DNA of 64,000 nt, taken from assembly GCA_023443745.1 (NCBI GenBank), contig JAEZTB010000033.1, forward strand, positions 22,452 to 86,451, read 5' to 3'. Positions 33,955 through 43,359 of this stretch are shown in pieces; positions within the stretch are counted from its first letter, which is position 1, and every line of letters begins with the position of its first letter. The position numbers and the translations under genes are program-made. The notes under the pieces are model-generated. The model worked only from the letters and a program-made list of their open reading frames with translations, was not told the origin of the DNA and ran no database searches. This stretch comes from Bacillota bacterium (GTDB lineage: Bacteria > Bacillota > Clostridia > DSM-8532).

Positions 33955-35322
33955 TTATAAATCTGAAGCGGCTTCTTTAAAAATATTTTTCTTTTTATAT
34001 ATGATATAACTTAAAATAAACCTCAAGGTTTGATCGATACAAACGACTATCCAAATAGAGATAATACTAAGATGAAAGTATTTAGTTAGAATAAGTGCAG
34101 CCGGAACCCGAATGCCCCAAAGGCCAATTCCTGCAATAAGCATTGGAATTTTTGTAAAGCCCGCCCCCTTTATTGCCCCAGTGAAGACTCTCTGCAAATT
34201 TTGAGGAATCTGAACCAAGCCCATCAGTCTCAAATAGATGGCTCCCAGTCTTATAACCTCTTCATCGTCTGTCAGCAAACGCATAGCCACATGTGGGAAG
34301 AATAACAGAATGATTATTCCAATGCTTATTACGAGTATCGCTCCCTTGCTGATCTCTTTTATGTACTCCTTACCGAGCTTTTTGTTCATAGCACCCAAGG
34401 CCTGGCCGGTCAATGCTGTTGCGGCGAGGCCAAACCCCAGGGCGGGCATTTCAGAAATAGATTCTGCCTGGAGACCCAATTGATTTGCTGCATACGATAC
34501 TTCGCCAAATGATAAAATAACCCTGCCAAGTATGATGGATGCCAGTTGCCAAAATATTGTTTCAAATCCTGAAGGTATACCTATATTGAATATCTCTCCA
34601 ACTTGCTTGATCTGAAGCTTAAAAAATGATGTGTTACGCATATTCCTCAAAATTCCATCTTTTCCAAACACGATATACAGCGCACACAGAGAGCTTATAA
34701 ATTGAGCTGATATCAACGCGACAGCCGCTCCCTTCAGACCCATTCCATTAAAGCCCAATATGCCAAATATTAAAATATACCCGAGTGCAATGTTTACAAG
34801 GTTTAAAATTGTTGTAATCATAAGCGGTGTTTTTGTGTTACCCATACCCTGTAACGCCCCGTTAACATTCAAGACAATACTCAAAAAAGGCAACCCGAAC
34901 GACACAGTCCTTATGTATCCTATGGCATGAGCCATTACGTTTGGTTTTGGATTAAAAATACTCAAAATGGCTCCAGCATGCCAATAAATGACTTGTTGTA
35001 AAATAAGTACCAAAATAAAACTGGATATCATTGTTTGCTGTACGACTCTTTCCAACTTGTCTGTATCTCCGGCACCATAAGCTTTTGCCACAAGCACGGT
35101 TCCGCCTAATGATAGTCCTTTAAACAAACTCCAAGCTATCCCGATGATCAAAGAGCATATACCTTGGGCAGCAACAGCTGTATTGCTTATTCTCGATATC
35201 ATCGCCATTGAAACAAGTCCAACAGTCATCTGTAATATGTTTTCACCTATGACCGGTATAATCATCGCATATATTTTTTTTCTGATATCTTTCTTTGTCA
35301 TATCCCTATTAACAATACTCAT
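33955..35322 (-). CDS. MATE family multidrug-type efflux transporter
   Basis: Membrane protein of 455 residues with about twelve helices in two similar halves; MATE signatures include AKAYGAGDTDKLERVVQQT and FGLAATALTGQALGA. The family exports cationic drugs or metabolites by H+ or Na+ antiport. Its start overlaps the end of the MGH1-like hydrolase gene by 14 nt and it ends 19 nt before GH42, so it is an integral part of the sugar operon, which is unusual. An alternative ATG lies at 35301. Confidence 0.92.
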   Translation of the reverse strand: MSIVNRDMTKKDIRKKIYAMIIPVIGENILQMTVGLVSMAMISRISNTAVAAQGICSLIIGIAWSLFKGLSLGGTVLVAKAYGAGDTDKLERVVQQTMISSFILVLILQQVIYWHAGAILSIFNPKPNVMAHAIGYIRTVSFGLPFLSIVLNVNGALQGMGNTKTPLMITTILNLVNIALGYILIFGILGFNGMGLKGAAVALISAQFISSLCALYIVFGKDGILRNMRNTSFFKLQIKQVGEIFNIGIPSGFETIFWQLASIILGRVILSFGEVSYAANQLGLQAESISEMPALGFGLAATALTGQALGAMNKKLGKEYIKEISKGAILVISIGIIILLFFPHVAMRLLTDDEEVIRLGAIYLRLMGLVQIPQNLQRVFTGAIKGAGFTKIPMLIAGIGLWGIRVPAALILTKYFHLSIISIWIVVCIDQTLRFILSYIIYKKKNIFKEAASDL

Positions 35323-37009
35323 TAGCCAACACCAAAAATACGCTTGCGGCCCACGTATGCCCTCTGTCTCTAAGACCTGCTCCTGTCAATGCATTGTAAT
35401 TCTCCGCCATACCGCTTTTTAATGCCATATTGCAGTATTTTTGAGCTAATGCTTGAGAGAAATTTTTCTCTCCAATAGAAGCCAATGCATCACAAAAAAG
35501 CATGACGACAGGAGGCCATATGGCACCTCTCCAATATCCGTCCTCAATATATAAGTCGCTGCTGATACTCTCAGACCCAAGCCCATATTCAGTCAAGAAC
35601 CTGTTTTCCTGCTTCAGATCATTTACCAGACAGTTTATGACATCCTTCGGCAGGCGCTCTCCCAAAATTAATGGTATATAGAGCTGTAAGCTTTCCGATT
35701 CTATTGGTTTATGAGTTCCGGATATATTGGATGTAAACCGGCGACCATCCCAGAAATGTTCGAGCATTGCTTTTAAAGTCGCTTCCGTTCTCTCTTCCCA
35801 ATGCTTGGCCTCCGAATTCAATCCCAACATAGATGCAATTCGTTCTAAAACTTCCATCTGCAATACTAAAAAAGCTGCTAAATCAGGACTTTCTACAGGA
35901 ATCCCATCCTTAAAAATAGTGCTGTTATCCCAACCGCTATCATTTCCATGATTATATTGTGGAATTCCATCATGATCATGATCACAGAAATTAAACCACC
36001 AATCTGTCCATAAACATAAAGGTTTATAAATTTCCTTAAGATAGGCTTCCTGTGAAATATACCCTCTCTGCATCATCCAATTCAGTATCCATCCCTGTAT
36101 AGGCGGCTTGCAAAAATTCCTCAAAATTTTCCTGTCATTCATCAGGTCAGGAAATACACCTGAGCTGTGCTGATGATCAACAAATATCATTAGTTGATCC
36201 CAGGCCAATTCAGGGTTATTCTTTGCCAAAGCCATTGCGTTAAAGCAATTGTCCCAGCTCCATATACTATCCATGGAGTTTTTTGACATAAGAACCGCAG
36301 GTCTTTTTAAAAATCCTTCCGGATGGACAGTGCATGACCACAATAAATAGGTGGCCAGTTCTCTGCCATTTCTCAATGATTCATCTGCTTCAAGTGTTTT
36401 ACTTAGCCACAGACTAAATTCATCTTCCACCTTAGCAATTGCAGCATCAAAGTCTTCAAAATCAGGCTTGCCTGTATAGGATACATCAAATTCTTCTATT
36501 GCAGCCTCAAAATTTCCGTTTTTTTCTTCAGCCCGGAAATCAAAAACGATAGACTCAGAGGTGTCAATCTTAAAAGGAGCGGTCACTTCAGCTCTTCCAG
36601 CCAATAAATGTATCATCAGGTTAAACTGCAGTTGGCTCGAATTAAGCATCCATTGGGTACTGCTTTCAGTAACAAGATAGTCATATCGTGATGTTGTCCT
36701 TGCTAAGCGCAAGCCTGCACCATTACCTTTAATACGTATCAGGTTATGCTCGGATATGCAGATATCCACGTAGCCATTTTTACATTCCAGTCTTAACTTT
36801 GAAGGTGTAACAGTATATTTATAAGGAACAATTTGATCATCTATCAGCAACTCTATATCAAAAATATTACTATTCCTTATACTGCCATGGTTGCTGTTTA
36901 AATATAACCCGGGTTTTTGGCTGCCTCCATTTTTATCCACATCCATGGCACGTATGGAAAAGTATGAACCAAACCTTGAAAATGGAACATGATTTAAGTC
37001 AAACTGCAT
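35309..37009 (-). CDS. MGH1-like (GH63-type) glycoside hydrolase
   Basis: Protein of 566 residues with an N-terminal beta-rich region (about 1-190) and an (alpha/alpha)6 barrel. Barrel motifs are SMDSIWSWDNCFNAMALA, GVFPDLMND, GWDNSTIF and DGYWRGAIWPPVVMLF, as in GH63-type alpha-glucosidases, glucosylglycerate hydrolases and YgjK. The exact linkage is not deducible. No signal peptide is present. GGGAGAG lies 8 nt before the ATG. It follows the solute-binding protein gene and precedes MATE. Confidence 0.85.
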   Translation of the reverse strand: MQFDLNHVPFSRFGSYFSIRAMDVDKNGGSQKPGLYLNSNHGSIRNSNIFDIELLIDDQIVPYKYTVTPSKLRLECKNGYVDICISEHNLIRIKGNGAGLRLARTTSRYDYLVTESSTQWMLNSSQLQFNLMIHLLAGRAEVTAPFKIDTSESIVFDFRAEEKNGNFEAAIEEFDVSYTGKPDFEDFDAAIAKVEDEFSLWLSKTLEADESLRNGRELATYLLWSCTVHPEGFLKRPAVLMSKNSMDSIWSWDNCFNAMALAKNNPELAWDQLMIFVDHQHSSGVFPDLMNDRKILRNFCKPPIQGWILNWMMQRGYISQEAYLKEIYKPLCLWTDWWFNFCDHDHDGIPQYNHGNDSGWDNSTIFKDGIPVESPDLAAFLVLQMEVLERIASMLGLNSEAKHWEERTEATLKAMLEHFWDGRRFTSNISGTHKPIESESLQLYIPLILGERLPKDVINCLVNDLKQENRFLTEYGLGSESISSDLYIEDGYWRGAIWPPVVMLFCDALASIGEKNFSQALAQKYCNMALKSGMAENYNALTGAGLRDRGHTWAASVFLVLANEYC

Positions 37010-37034
37010 TTATATCACTCTCCCTGCTCATTTT

Positions 37035-37072
37035 AAGATATAGCTGCCGGTCAATGCCAGCAGCTATATCTT
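37035..37072 (-). other. Intercistronic stem-loop after the second solute-binding protein gene
   Basis: Perfect 12-bp inverted repeat AAGATATAGCTG/CAGCTATATCTT with a loop of 14 nt and no T run, lying between the solute-binding protein and MGH1-like genes. It probably stabilises the receptor message or attenuates the downstream genes. Confidence 0.65.
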
Positions 37073-37106
37073 CATGTAGCTTTAATTCATTTGCTTATCA
37101 ATAACG

Positions 37107-38681
37107 TCATTTTATCGCTTCATACTTTTGTGTCATCCATGCTTCAAGTTTTGAAAGGCCCATTGCTTCCAGCTTGTTTAACATATCATTGTATGCACTG
37201 TCAAATTCAGCTTCAGACTTTGCTGCGATCAGCTTTACGCTATTTACCTTCTCGTAATCAACCACTTTTTTATAAATGACACTTTCGTCAATATCACCGT
37301 TAGGTATAACCAGAGCATGAAGTGGTTTGAAAGCATAATTATTTTTAACTACAGTCAGCCAATCTGTCAGTTCCTGATCATGAGGATTATAGTTCCATAC
37401 CCCTTCAGTTTTTGAAGAAATAACCCATGCCCAAGCCATATTGCCTACAGTTCTTACCATATTATCATAATCATTTTTAAGCTCAACCATCTTCGGAGTC
37501 AGGTCAGGATATCCATCTGAAGACAAAGTGTAATGTTCACCCTCTATGCCCCAGCAAGCTAATTTCTGTCCTTCATCACTTCTTAAAAACTGTATAAACT
37601 TAATGGCCTTATCCTGCTTTGTGCTATTTTTTGTAATATATGGTCCGGCCCATCCGATTCCATCACTTACAACGGAATAATCCTCACTTAAAACATTAGA
37701 TAAAATCTTTAATTTGTAGTTTGAATTTGCTTTTTTAAATGCCTCATTGCTCTTTCCGGTTTGATCCGTAGCAGCTACACAGGAAAAGGCATTTCCGCTA
37801 AATACATCCTGTTGAAAATCTTCAACTTTATATACCAGTGATTCTGATGAAATATAACCACTTCTATATAATTCGTTCATATACTTATATGTTTCAACAT
37901 ATTTAGGATCCCTTACCTGGTAAAGAATTTTTCCATTTTCTTCATAAACACCAGTTGACCCTGACTTTACTCCAAAAACCTGCTTAAAATAATCGGATCT
38001 GTAATCAGCCCTTAAAGCTAATGCATTCATATTCGGGAATTTCTCTTTTACCATTCCTAAAACATTTTTAAAATCATCAAGTGAATTTATCGCCGGATTT
38101 CCAATCTGCTCCATTATATCCTGACGCAAGTGGAGTGTGGCCGCACCAGGAAGTCCCACAAATCTTGGATTTTTTTCTGCATATTCCTCAGGGGTCGCAT
38201 ATGCATTTTTAATTGTATAGAACTTACCGTCCTCCATAGTATTATTTTTTATGATAATATCTTCCACCTTAAAGTCAGGCGCATATTTTTCAATCAGTTC
38301 ATTAAATGAAACACATTGTTTTACAAGATCTGCTTCAACTTTTTTAGACCCATTATACACGATATCCGGTAAATCGCCCGATGCAATGAGTATTGGCAAT
38401 TGGTTTTCATCTGCCGCTTTTGTCACTTTTAATGTAACCCCGGTCCTTTTGGTTATTTCTTCGTCAACCGGACGTCCACCAAAAGAATCAACCCAATACC
38501 AATCCATGTTAATAAACACAGAAAGAGTTACCGGCTCAGTAGCATTGGAGCCTTTGTCCCCGTCACTTGTAGCAGTTGGGTTTGTGTCATTCTGAGGCGT
38601 ACCTGAGGAACCGCATGCCGTTAACACAATCGACAGGGTGATTACGATTGAAATAAGAATACCATACCACTTTTTTTTCAT
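37107..38681 (-). CDS. Extracellular solute-binding lipoprotein, LplA type
   Basis: Receptor of 524 residues. The lipoprotein signal ends VLTAC with lipidated Cys23 and is followed by a Ser/Thr/Asn-rich linker. The binding domain has ITKRTGVTLKV and SGDLPDIVYNG, typical of the large LplA-like receptors for oligosaccharides. The ATG at 38681 has GGAGG upstream; a GTG five codons earlier is in frame but is part of that site. It works with the two permeases just upstream. Confidence 0.94.
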   Translation of the reverse strand: MKKKWYGILISIVITLSIVLTACGSSGTPQNDTNPTATSDGDKGSNATEPVTLSVFINMDWYWVDSFGGRPVDEEITKRTGVTLKVTKAADENQLPILIASGDLPDIVYNGSKKVEADLVKQCVSFNELIEKYAPDFKVEDIIIKNNTMEDGKFYTIKNAYATPEEYAEKNPRFVGLPGAATLHLRQDIMEQIGNPAINSLDDFKNVLGMVKEKFPNMNALALRADYRSDYFKQVFGVKSGSTGVYEENGKILYQVRDPKYVETYKYMNELYRSGYISSESLVYKVEDFQQDVFSGNAFSCVAATDQTGKSNEAFKKANSNYKLKILSNVLSEDYSVVSDGIGWAGPYITKNSTKQDKAIKFIQFLRSDEGQKLACWGIEGEHYTLSSDGYPDLTPKMVELKNDYDNMVRTVGNMAWAWVISSKTEGVWNYNPHDQELTDWLTVVKNNYAFKPLHALVIPNGDIDESVIYKKVVDYEKVNSVKLIAAKSEAEFDSAYNDMLNKLEAMGLSKLEAWMTQKYEAIK

Positions 38682-38719
38682 TACAAATTCCTCCACTCAT
38701 ATTAAAATATTGCTCCCGA

Positions 38720-38741
38720 AAACTTCTAGCGCTTTCGAGGA
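38720..38741 (-). promoter_or_regulatory. Possible CcpA (cre)-like site before the LplA-type gene
   Basis: The core GAAAGCGCT lies within CTCGAAAGCGCTAGAAG on the minus strand, resembling the left half of a catabolite-responsive element; the right half is poor. It lies between the LplC-like and receptor genes. Confidence 0.3.
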
Positions 38742-38815
38742 CTATTTTTTGAGGTGCGAGTTCTATCTCGCTCCTCAAACATTCTCCAGGTCTTTACTTT
38801 ACATTTTCCTTCTGG

Positions 38816-39694
38816 CTACTCTTTGACAGAACCGAGCATAATACCCTTAACAAAGTATTTTTGCAAAAAGGGGTAAACCGTTAAAATGGGTACAGTAGCA
38901 ATTATAATTGCTGCCGATTGAAGGGATTTGGTAGTCACGCTAAGCGACTGCAAGTACGCTGCCTGATTTCCTTCACCTGAGTTTAACGCAAGACTTTTAT
39001 TAATGATCTCCATCAAATGATAGGACATCGTTCTTAATTTTGGCTCTGTTACAAAATAAGCAGAATCAATCCATGAATTCCATTGTCCCACAGCTGTAAA
39101 AAGAGCTGCTGTTGCCAGGACAGGTGTAGATATAGGTAATATAATGCGCACAAAAATCTTTAAATCACTTGCACCATCTATTTTTGCCGCCTCACTAAGC
39201 GCTTCGGGTACATCCTGAAAAAACGAAACCATAATCAAGACCAGGAAGGGACTTAAGAGTGATGGTATGATGTAAACGGACATTGAATTTAACATACCTA
39301 ATTTTTTCAATAATATATAATAAGGTATTAAGCCTCCGGAAAAATACATGGAGAAGATTAAAACAGTATGATAGGCTTTCCTGAACAACAGCTTCTTATT
39401 AGACATGCCATATGCAACAACACTCGTAAATGCAACAGTAAATACAGTTCCTAGAACTGTTCTTATAACAGATACTTTAAAAGAGTTCAGCCATTTAATA
39501 TCAAAAATAAGCTTTTTATAATTATCCAAGCTGAATAAACGAGGCCAGAAGTAAATTCCTCCGCGAGATGCATCCAACCCATCATTGAACGATATGACAA
39601 GTATGTAGTAAAATGGATAAATGGTCAGGAATGTTACGATAAGCAGGAGAATATAGTTAATCGTATCAAATATAATATCATCTTTTCTTTTCAT
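38816..39694 (-). CDS. Carbohydrate ABC transporter permease, LplC/YtcP type
   Basis: Permease of 292 residues with six predicted helices and EAA motif SEAAKIDGASDLKIFVRIIL, ending FVKGIMLGSVKE as in the LplC family. It is downstream of the LplB-like permease by 39 nt and feeds the same importer. No ATPase is in the operon. Confidence 0.94.
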   Translation of the reverse strand: MKRKDDIIFDTINYILLLIVTFLTIYPFYYILVISFNDGLDASRGGIYFWPRLFSLDNYKKLIFDIKWLNSFKVSVIRTVLGTVFTVAFTSVVAYGMSNKKLLFRKAYHTVLIFSMYFSGGLIPYYILLKKLGMLNSMSVYIIPSLLSPFLVLIMVSFFQDVPEALSEAAKIDGASDLKIFVRIILPISTPVLATAALFTAVGQWNSWIDSAYFVTEPKLRTMSYHLMEIINKSLALNSGEGNQAAYLQSLSVTTKSLQSAAIIIATVPILTVYPFLQKYFVKGIMLGSVKE

Positions 39695-39733
39695 AAATTC
39701 TACACCACTTTTCTTTAGATTTAATCTCGAACG

Positions 39734-40705
39734 TTAATACAGTCCCTTTCCAGATATTTTCTTTACCACCAAATTACTGCTGAAAATAAGAATGACAGAA
39801 ATGACTGATTGAAGAAGTCCTACCGCAGTAGCGTATGAAAACCTTACCTGAACCAAGCCGACTTTCAAAACATGCGTCTGAATAATTTCGGAAGTTAACC
39901 TGTTTAGGTCATTTCCTAGAAGAAGACACTGCTCAAAATTGGAGCCCGACATACCACCGCCTAACAGATTGCCCATAGTAAGTATTAATACAACACTAAT
40001 CGCACCCTTAATACAGGGTAAAGTTACATATAATATCCTTTGAATTCTTGTTGCGCCATCTATATCCGCAGCTTCATACAGTGAAGGGTCAATACTCACA
40101 ATATTCGCTATAAATATAATGGCCCACCATCCAAATTCTTTCCAGGCATCTGAAATAACTACCAAAGGCCAGAAATTATTTTCATTTGTTAGATATGGAA
40201 TAGGTTCCTTCACTAAGTGCAAAGCTGATAAAATGTTATTTACAACACCATTATTTGAGAAAAAAGCAAAGATAATTCCATACACAACCACCCATGAAAT
40301 GAAATGAGGTAAATAGCTGGCTGTTTGTATGAACTTCTTTAATTTAATGGCTCTGACTTCACTTATCATTATTGCAAACAGTATGGGAAGGGGAAATGTA
40401 AATATCACCTTCAGCAAGCTTATCGAAATAGTATTCCGAATGATTATGCCACAATCGACTTCGGTAAAAAATTCTTTAAAAAATTTAAACCCCGCCCATG
40501 GAGAGGTAAAAAAGCCCATTATGCCATCGGAAATATTGTACTTTTTAAAAGCAATAATGAGCCCTACCATAGGTATATAACTGAATAGAAATAAGAATAC
40601 CATCCCCACCAATACAAAACACTGAAGAGTTGACTGTTTTTTTAGAATTTTAAATACACTGTCTTTCTTCTGTTTGAGTTCTGCTGACGTTTTAGCAAAT
40701 TCCAT
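39734..40705 (-). CDS. Carbohydrate ABC transporter permease, LplB type
   Basis: Permease of 323 residues with a charged N-terminal extension, six predicted helices and the EAA motif YEAADIDGATRIQRILYVTL, typical of LplB. The first gene of the glycan module; AAAGGGG precedes the ATG. Likely under control of the module's YesM/YesN system. Confidence 0.94.
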   Translation of the reverse strand: MEFAKTSAELKQKKDSVFKILKKQSTLQCFVLVGMVFLFLFSYIPMVGLIIAFKKYNISDGIMGFFTSPWAGFKFFKEFFTEVDCGIIIRNTISISLLKVIFTFPLPILFAIMISEVRAIKLKKFIQTASYLPHFISWVVVYGIIFAFFSNNGVVNNILSALHLVKEPIPYLTNENNFWPLVVISDAWKEFGWWAIIFIANIVSIDPSLYEAADIDGATRIQRILYVTLPCIKGAISVVLILTMGNLLGGGMSGSNFEQCLLLGNDLNRLTSEIIQTHVLKVGLVQVRFSYATAVGLLQSVISVILIFSSNLVVKKISGKGLY

Positions 40706-40953
40706 GCATTTTCCCCTTTACCTATAAGTAATGTATTTTAGAGAATAAAAACTATCATGCCATTTAAATGAGTTGCTTTGTGAGGAAAACATAAAAGTTA
40801 TAATCATCTTACATTTCATATGGTAAATCTTTTTTCAGTCAAAAAGAACTGATAAATTATACATAAGTATGACATAATTATAGAATCCTATTTTCGACAA
40901 AAAAAACCTGCAGTTAATATTTTGGTTTTTTATCATCCTGGAGGTTTATATGC
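40706..40953 (-). promoter_or_regulatory. Promoter region of the LplB-led glycan module
   Basis: A very A+T-rich 248-nt stretch. A TATAAT -10 on the minus strand is at 40856-40861, with no good -35, as expected for an activator-dependent promoter. A second TATAAT lies near 40877-40882. No gene was recognised. Confidence 0.4.
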
Positions 40954-40992
40954 AAAAACACCTCCATGGCACACTAATCCATGAAGGTGTTT
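40954..40992 (-). terminator. Terminator after the aldehyde dehydrogenase gene
   Basis: Minus strand AACACCTTCATGG/CCATGGAGGTGTT stem with one mismatch and 9-nt loop, followed by TTTTG. It ends the large minus-strand operon that begins near 51.7 kb. Confidence 0.85.
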
Positions 40993-41020
40993 CGCTATAT
41001 GTAAGGAGGAGGCAAGAAAA

Positions 41021-42445
41021 CTAAGCAAGTATTACAACTGTCTTCATTTCGGTCATTTCCTCAATGGCGTATTTGGGGCCTTCCTTACCGAATCCACTTT
41101 CCTTAACGCCACCATAAGGCATATTTCCAAACCGGAAGCCGCAGGTTCCGCCCACAATCACGCTGCCGGTCTGGAGCTTGGAGATGGCTTCCATGGCGAT
41201 GGGCATGTTGTTGGTGAGAATACCCGAGTTAAGGCCGAATCTTGAATCATTAACCATGTTATAAGCCTCTTCCATGGTATCAAAGGGAATAACCGATACC
41301 ACCGGGCCAAAAACCTCATCCTTGATAACCTTCATATCCTTGTTGACATGGGTGAGGACTGTGGGCCATACCACAGCGTCTTTTCTCTGATGGCCGCAAT
41401 GTACCACCGCACCTGATGCTTTGGCCTCATCCACCCATTCCATGACACGCTCCGCATCCTTTAAGGAAATCATGGGTCCTACCTGGGTGGCAGGATCTGA
41501 AGGATCTCCGGCAATCTTAGCTTTGCTGAGCTCTACCAATCGATTCAGGAAAGACTCATAAATAGGCCGCTCTACATAAATTCTCTGGAGATGGATACAA
41601 ACCTGGCCTGCATTGGTGAAAGCAGCATCGGCACAGGCTAACGCTGCCTGCTCCACGTCATAGTCCTTGCAGACGATGGTGGCGGAATTGGAGCCCAGTT
41701 CCAGAGCACATTTGCGTAATCCGATTTTTTCCTTGATGCTCTTTCCCACCGGCACGCTTCCGGTGAAGCTATAAAAACGGATATCCTCATTGGCTGTGAG
41801 CATATCGCCGATCACCCGGCCGCTACCGCTTAAATAACTGATAAATCCGTCGGGAACACCGGCATCCATTAAAATTTCACAGAACTTATAAGCTATGATC
41901 GACGTAGCCTCGGCAGGCTTTAGTATGACGGGATTACCCGCTGCCAGGGCCGGTGCCACTTTGTGGACTACCAGATTTAGAGGAAAGTTGAAAGGCGTGA
42001 TAGCCGCTACAATACCTATAGGCTCACGACGGGTGTAGCAGGTTTTTGTGTCCAGCCAAGGCACCGGAAAGCAAACTGTTTCCCCGGTAATACGCTTGGA
42101 CTCCTCCGCCGACTCGGTCAATAAATCAATGGTCCAAGCCACTTCATTTTTAGCGTCCTGAACAATTTTACCTGTCTCATGAATCAGAACCTCAGCAAGC
42201 TCGTCGGCCCGCTCTGCCATGAGTGAAGCTGCCTTTGTCAGTATATTGTATCGTGTCTGCACATCAAAATAAGTTGACTGGAATGCAGCTTTTGCAGCCG
42301 CTACGGCATCGTTGACATCCTTTTCCACGGCAATACTGATGGTTGCATAATGGGTTCCGCTGTACTTATCCAGAATAGGTCTTGTTTCCTCACGGTAAAC
42401 CTTTTTCCCGCCGATAATCAGCGGATAGGATTCAATTTTACTCAT
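41021..42445 (-). CDS. Aldehyde dehydrogenase family protein
   Basis: NAD(P)-dependent aldehyde dehydrogenase of 474 residues, resembling lactaldehyde/glycolaldehyde/semialdehyde enzymes. It has TPFNFPLNLVVHKVAPALAA, FTGSVPVGK, the general-base glutamate in LELGSN and the catalytic cysteine in NAGQVCIHLQRIYVE. It is the last gene of the operon and overlaps the DMT transporter gene by 4 nt. A probable job is oxidation of the aldehyde released by the linked class II aldolase; this is inferred. A fragment related to its residues near 385-425 lies at 28151-28264. Confidence 0.93.
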   Translation of the reverse strand: MSKIESYPLIIGGKKVYREETRPILDKYSGTHYATISIAVEKDVNDAVAAAKAAFQSTYFDVQTRYNILTKAASLMAERADELAEVLIHETGKIVQDAKNEVAWTIDLLTESAEESKRITGETVCFPVPWLDTKTCYTRREPIGIVAAITPFNFPLNLVVHKVAPALAAGNPVILKPAEATSIIAYKFCEILMDAGVPDGFISYLSGSGRVIGDMLTANEDIRFYSFTGSVPVGKSIKEKIGLRKCALELGSNSATIVCKDYDVEQAALACADAAFTNAGQVCIHLQRIYVERPIYESFLNRLVELSKAKIAGDPSDPATQVGPMISLKDAERVMEWVDEAKASGAVVHCGHQRKDAVVWPTVLTHVNKDMKVIKDEVFGPVVSVIPFDTMEEAYNMVNDSRFGLNSGILTNNMPIAMEAISKLQTGSVIVGGTCGFRFGNMPYGGVKESGFGKEGPKYAIEEMTEMKTVVILA

Positions 42446-43359
42446 ATTGCTTCCTCCTTATGACTCTTGATATTCCGGCCAAGCCGGATATTCTGCGAGA
42501 GCAGGATACCCATAAAAGCGATGAGCAGCCCTGCTATGGTGCCTGTATTGACATATTCCTTCCAGCCCAGAGCACCAATAATGGTGTTGAAAATGATATT
42601 GACCGACAGAATGGGGATGATGGTTGAAACGGGTATTTGCCGCAGCGCCCGAGCAAAACACCATGTCGCTATACTGCTGAAGAGGCCGGGCAATAGCATC
42701 TTGTAAGTGTCAGGGGTAGCTAAGCTGCCAAGAAAGCCCATGGGGTCGGTGCTTAGTCCAAGAACCGTCAGCAGCACGATGCCAAACAGGGTGCCATAAA
42801 AGAAAATCGTATTTTGCGAAACCTGCTGTTTAAAAAGTGTTTTCTGAATCACCGAGCCTGATGCCCAGCTGAGTCCCGCCAATATCCCGAACAATACTCC
42901 CCACTGCCAACCCGAAGTAACGACTCCCTGAGACTTAAAATAGGTAATCATGGCGATGCCTGCCGCAAAACAAACCACCCCTGCCCAGCCTTTGGGGGAT
43001 ATATGCTCCCGGAGCAAAACAGCTCCCAGAACAACAGCCCATATAGCCTGACTTTGTACAGTAGGGGAGGCAATGGATAGGCCGCCAAAACGCATGGCGA
43101 GAAAATAGAGTACGTTGCCCATTAACACTTGCACAGTGCCATAAAGCAGGATCCGGTAAAGGATGGAACGACTTTTCCAGTAAGCACCGCCTCCCTTTTC
43201 GCGGGTCATACCCAACAAGCTTATTAAAACCAACGGCAAAGCCTGCACAATTGAGCCTGCTATAAAGTTTACATTTACCGCCACCATGCGCATGGATACA
43301 TCATTTGACAGGTAAAGAACCACTGCCAGCGCAATCCATGTCCACTTCCAGTTTTTCAT
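42442..43359 (-). CDS. DMT (EamA) family transporter
   Basis: Integral membrane protein of 305 residues with about ten helices in two EamA halves (QALPLVLISLLGM; GVLFGILAGLSWASGSVI; IPVSTIIPILSVNIIFN). Such proteins move metabolites such as sugar acids, amino acids or nucleosides. It overlaps both neighbours by 4 nt, so it is translated together with the enolase-superfamily and dehydrogenase genes and may export a waste product or import a precursor. Confidence 0.9.
   Translation of the reverse strand: MKNWKWTWIALAVVLYLSNDVSMRMVAVNVNFIAGSIVQALPLVLISLLGMTREKGGGAYWKSRSILYRILLYGTVQVLMGNVLYFLAMRFGGLSIASPTVQSQAIWAVVLGAVLLREHISPKGWAGVVCFAAGIAMITYFKSQGVVTSGWQWGVLFGILAGLSWASGSVIQKTLFKQQVSQNTIFFYGTLFGIVLLTVLGLSTDPMGFLGSLATPDTYKMLLPGLFSSIATWCFARALRQIPVSTIIPILSVNIIFNTIIGALGWKEYVNTGTIAGLLIAFMGILLSQNIRLGRNIKSHKEEAI

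Noticed and set aside
42458..42706. Short frames on both strands inside the DMT transporter gene
   Set aside because: They are shadows of the hydrophobic DMT coding sequence with no start signals.
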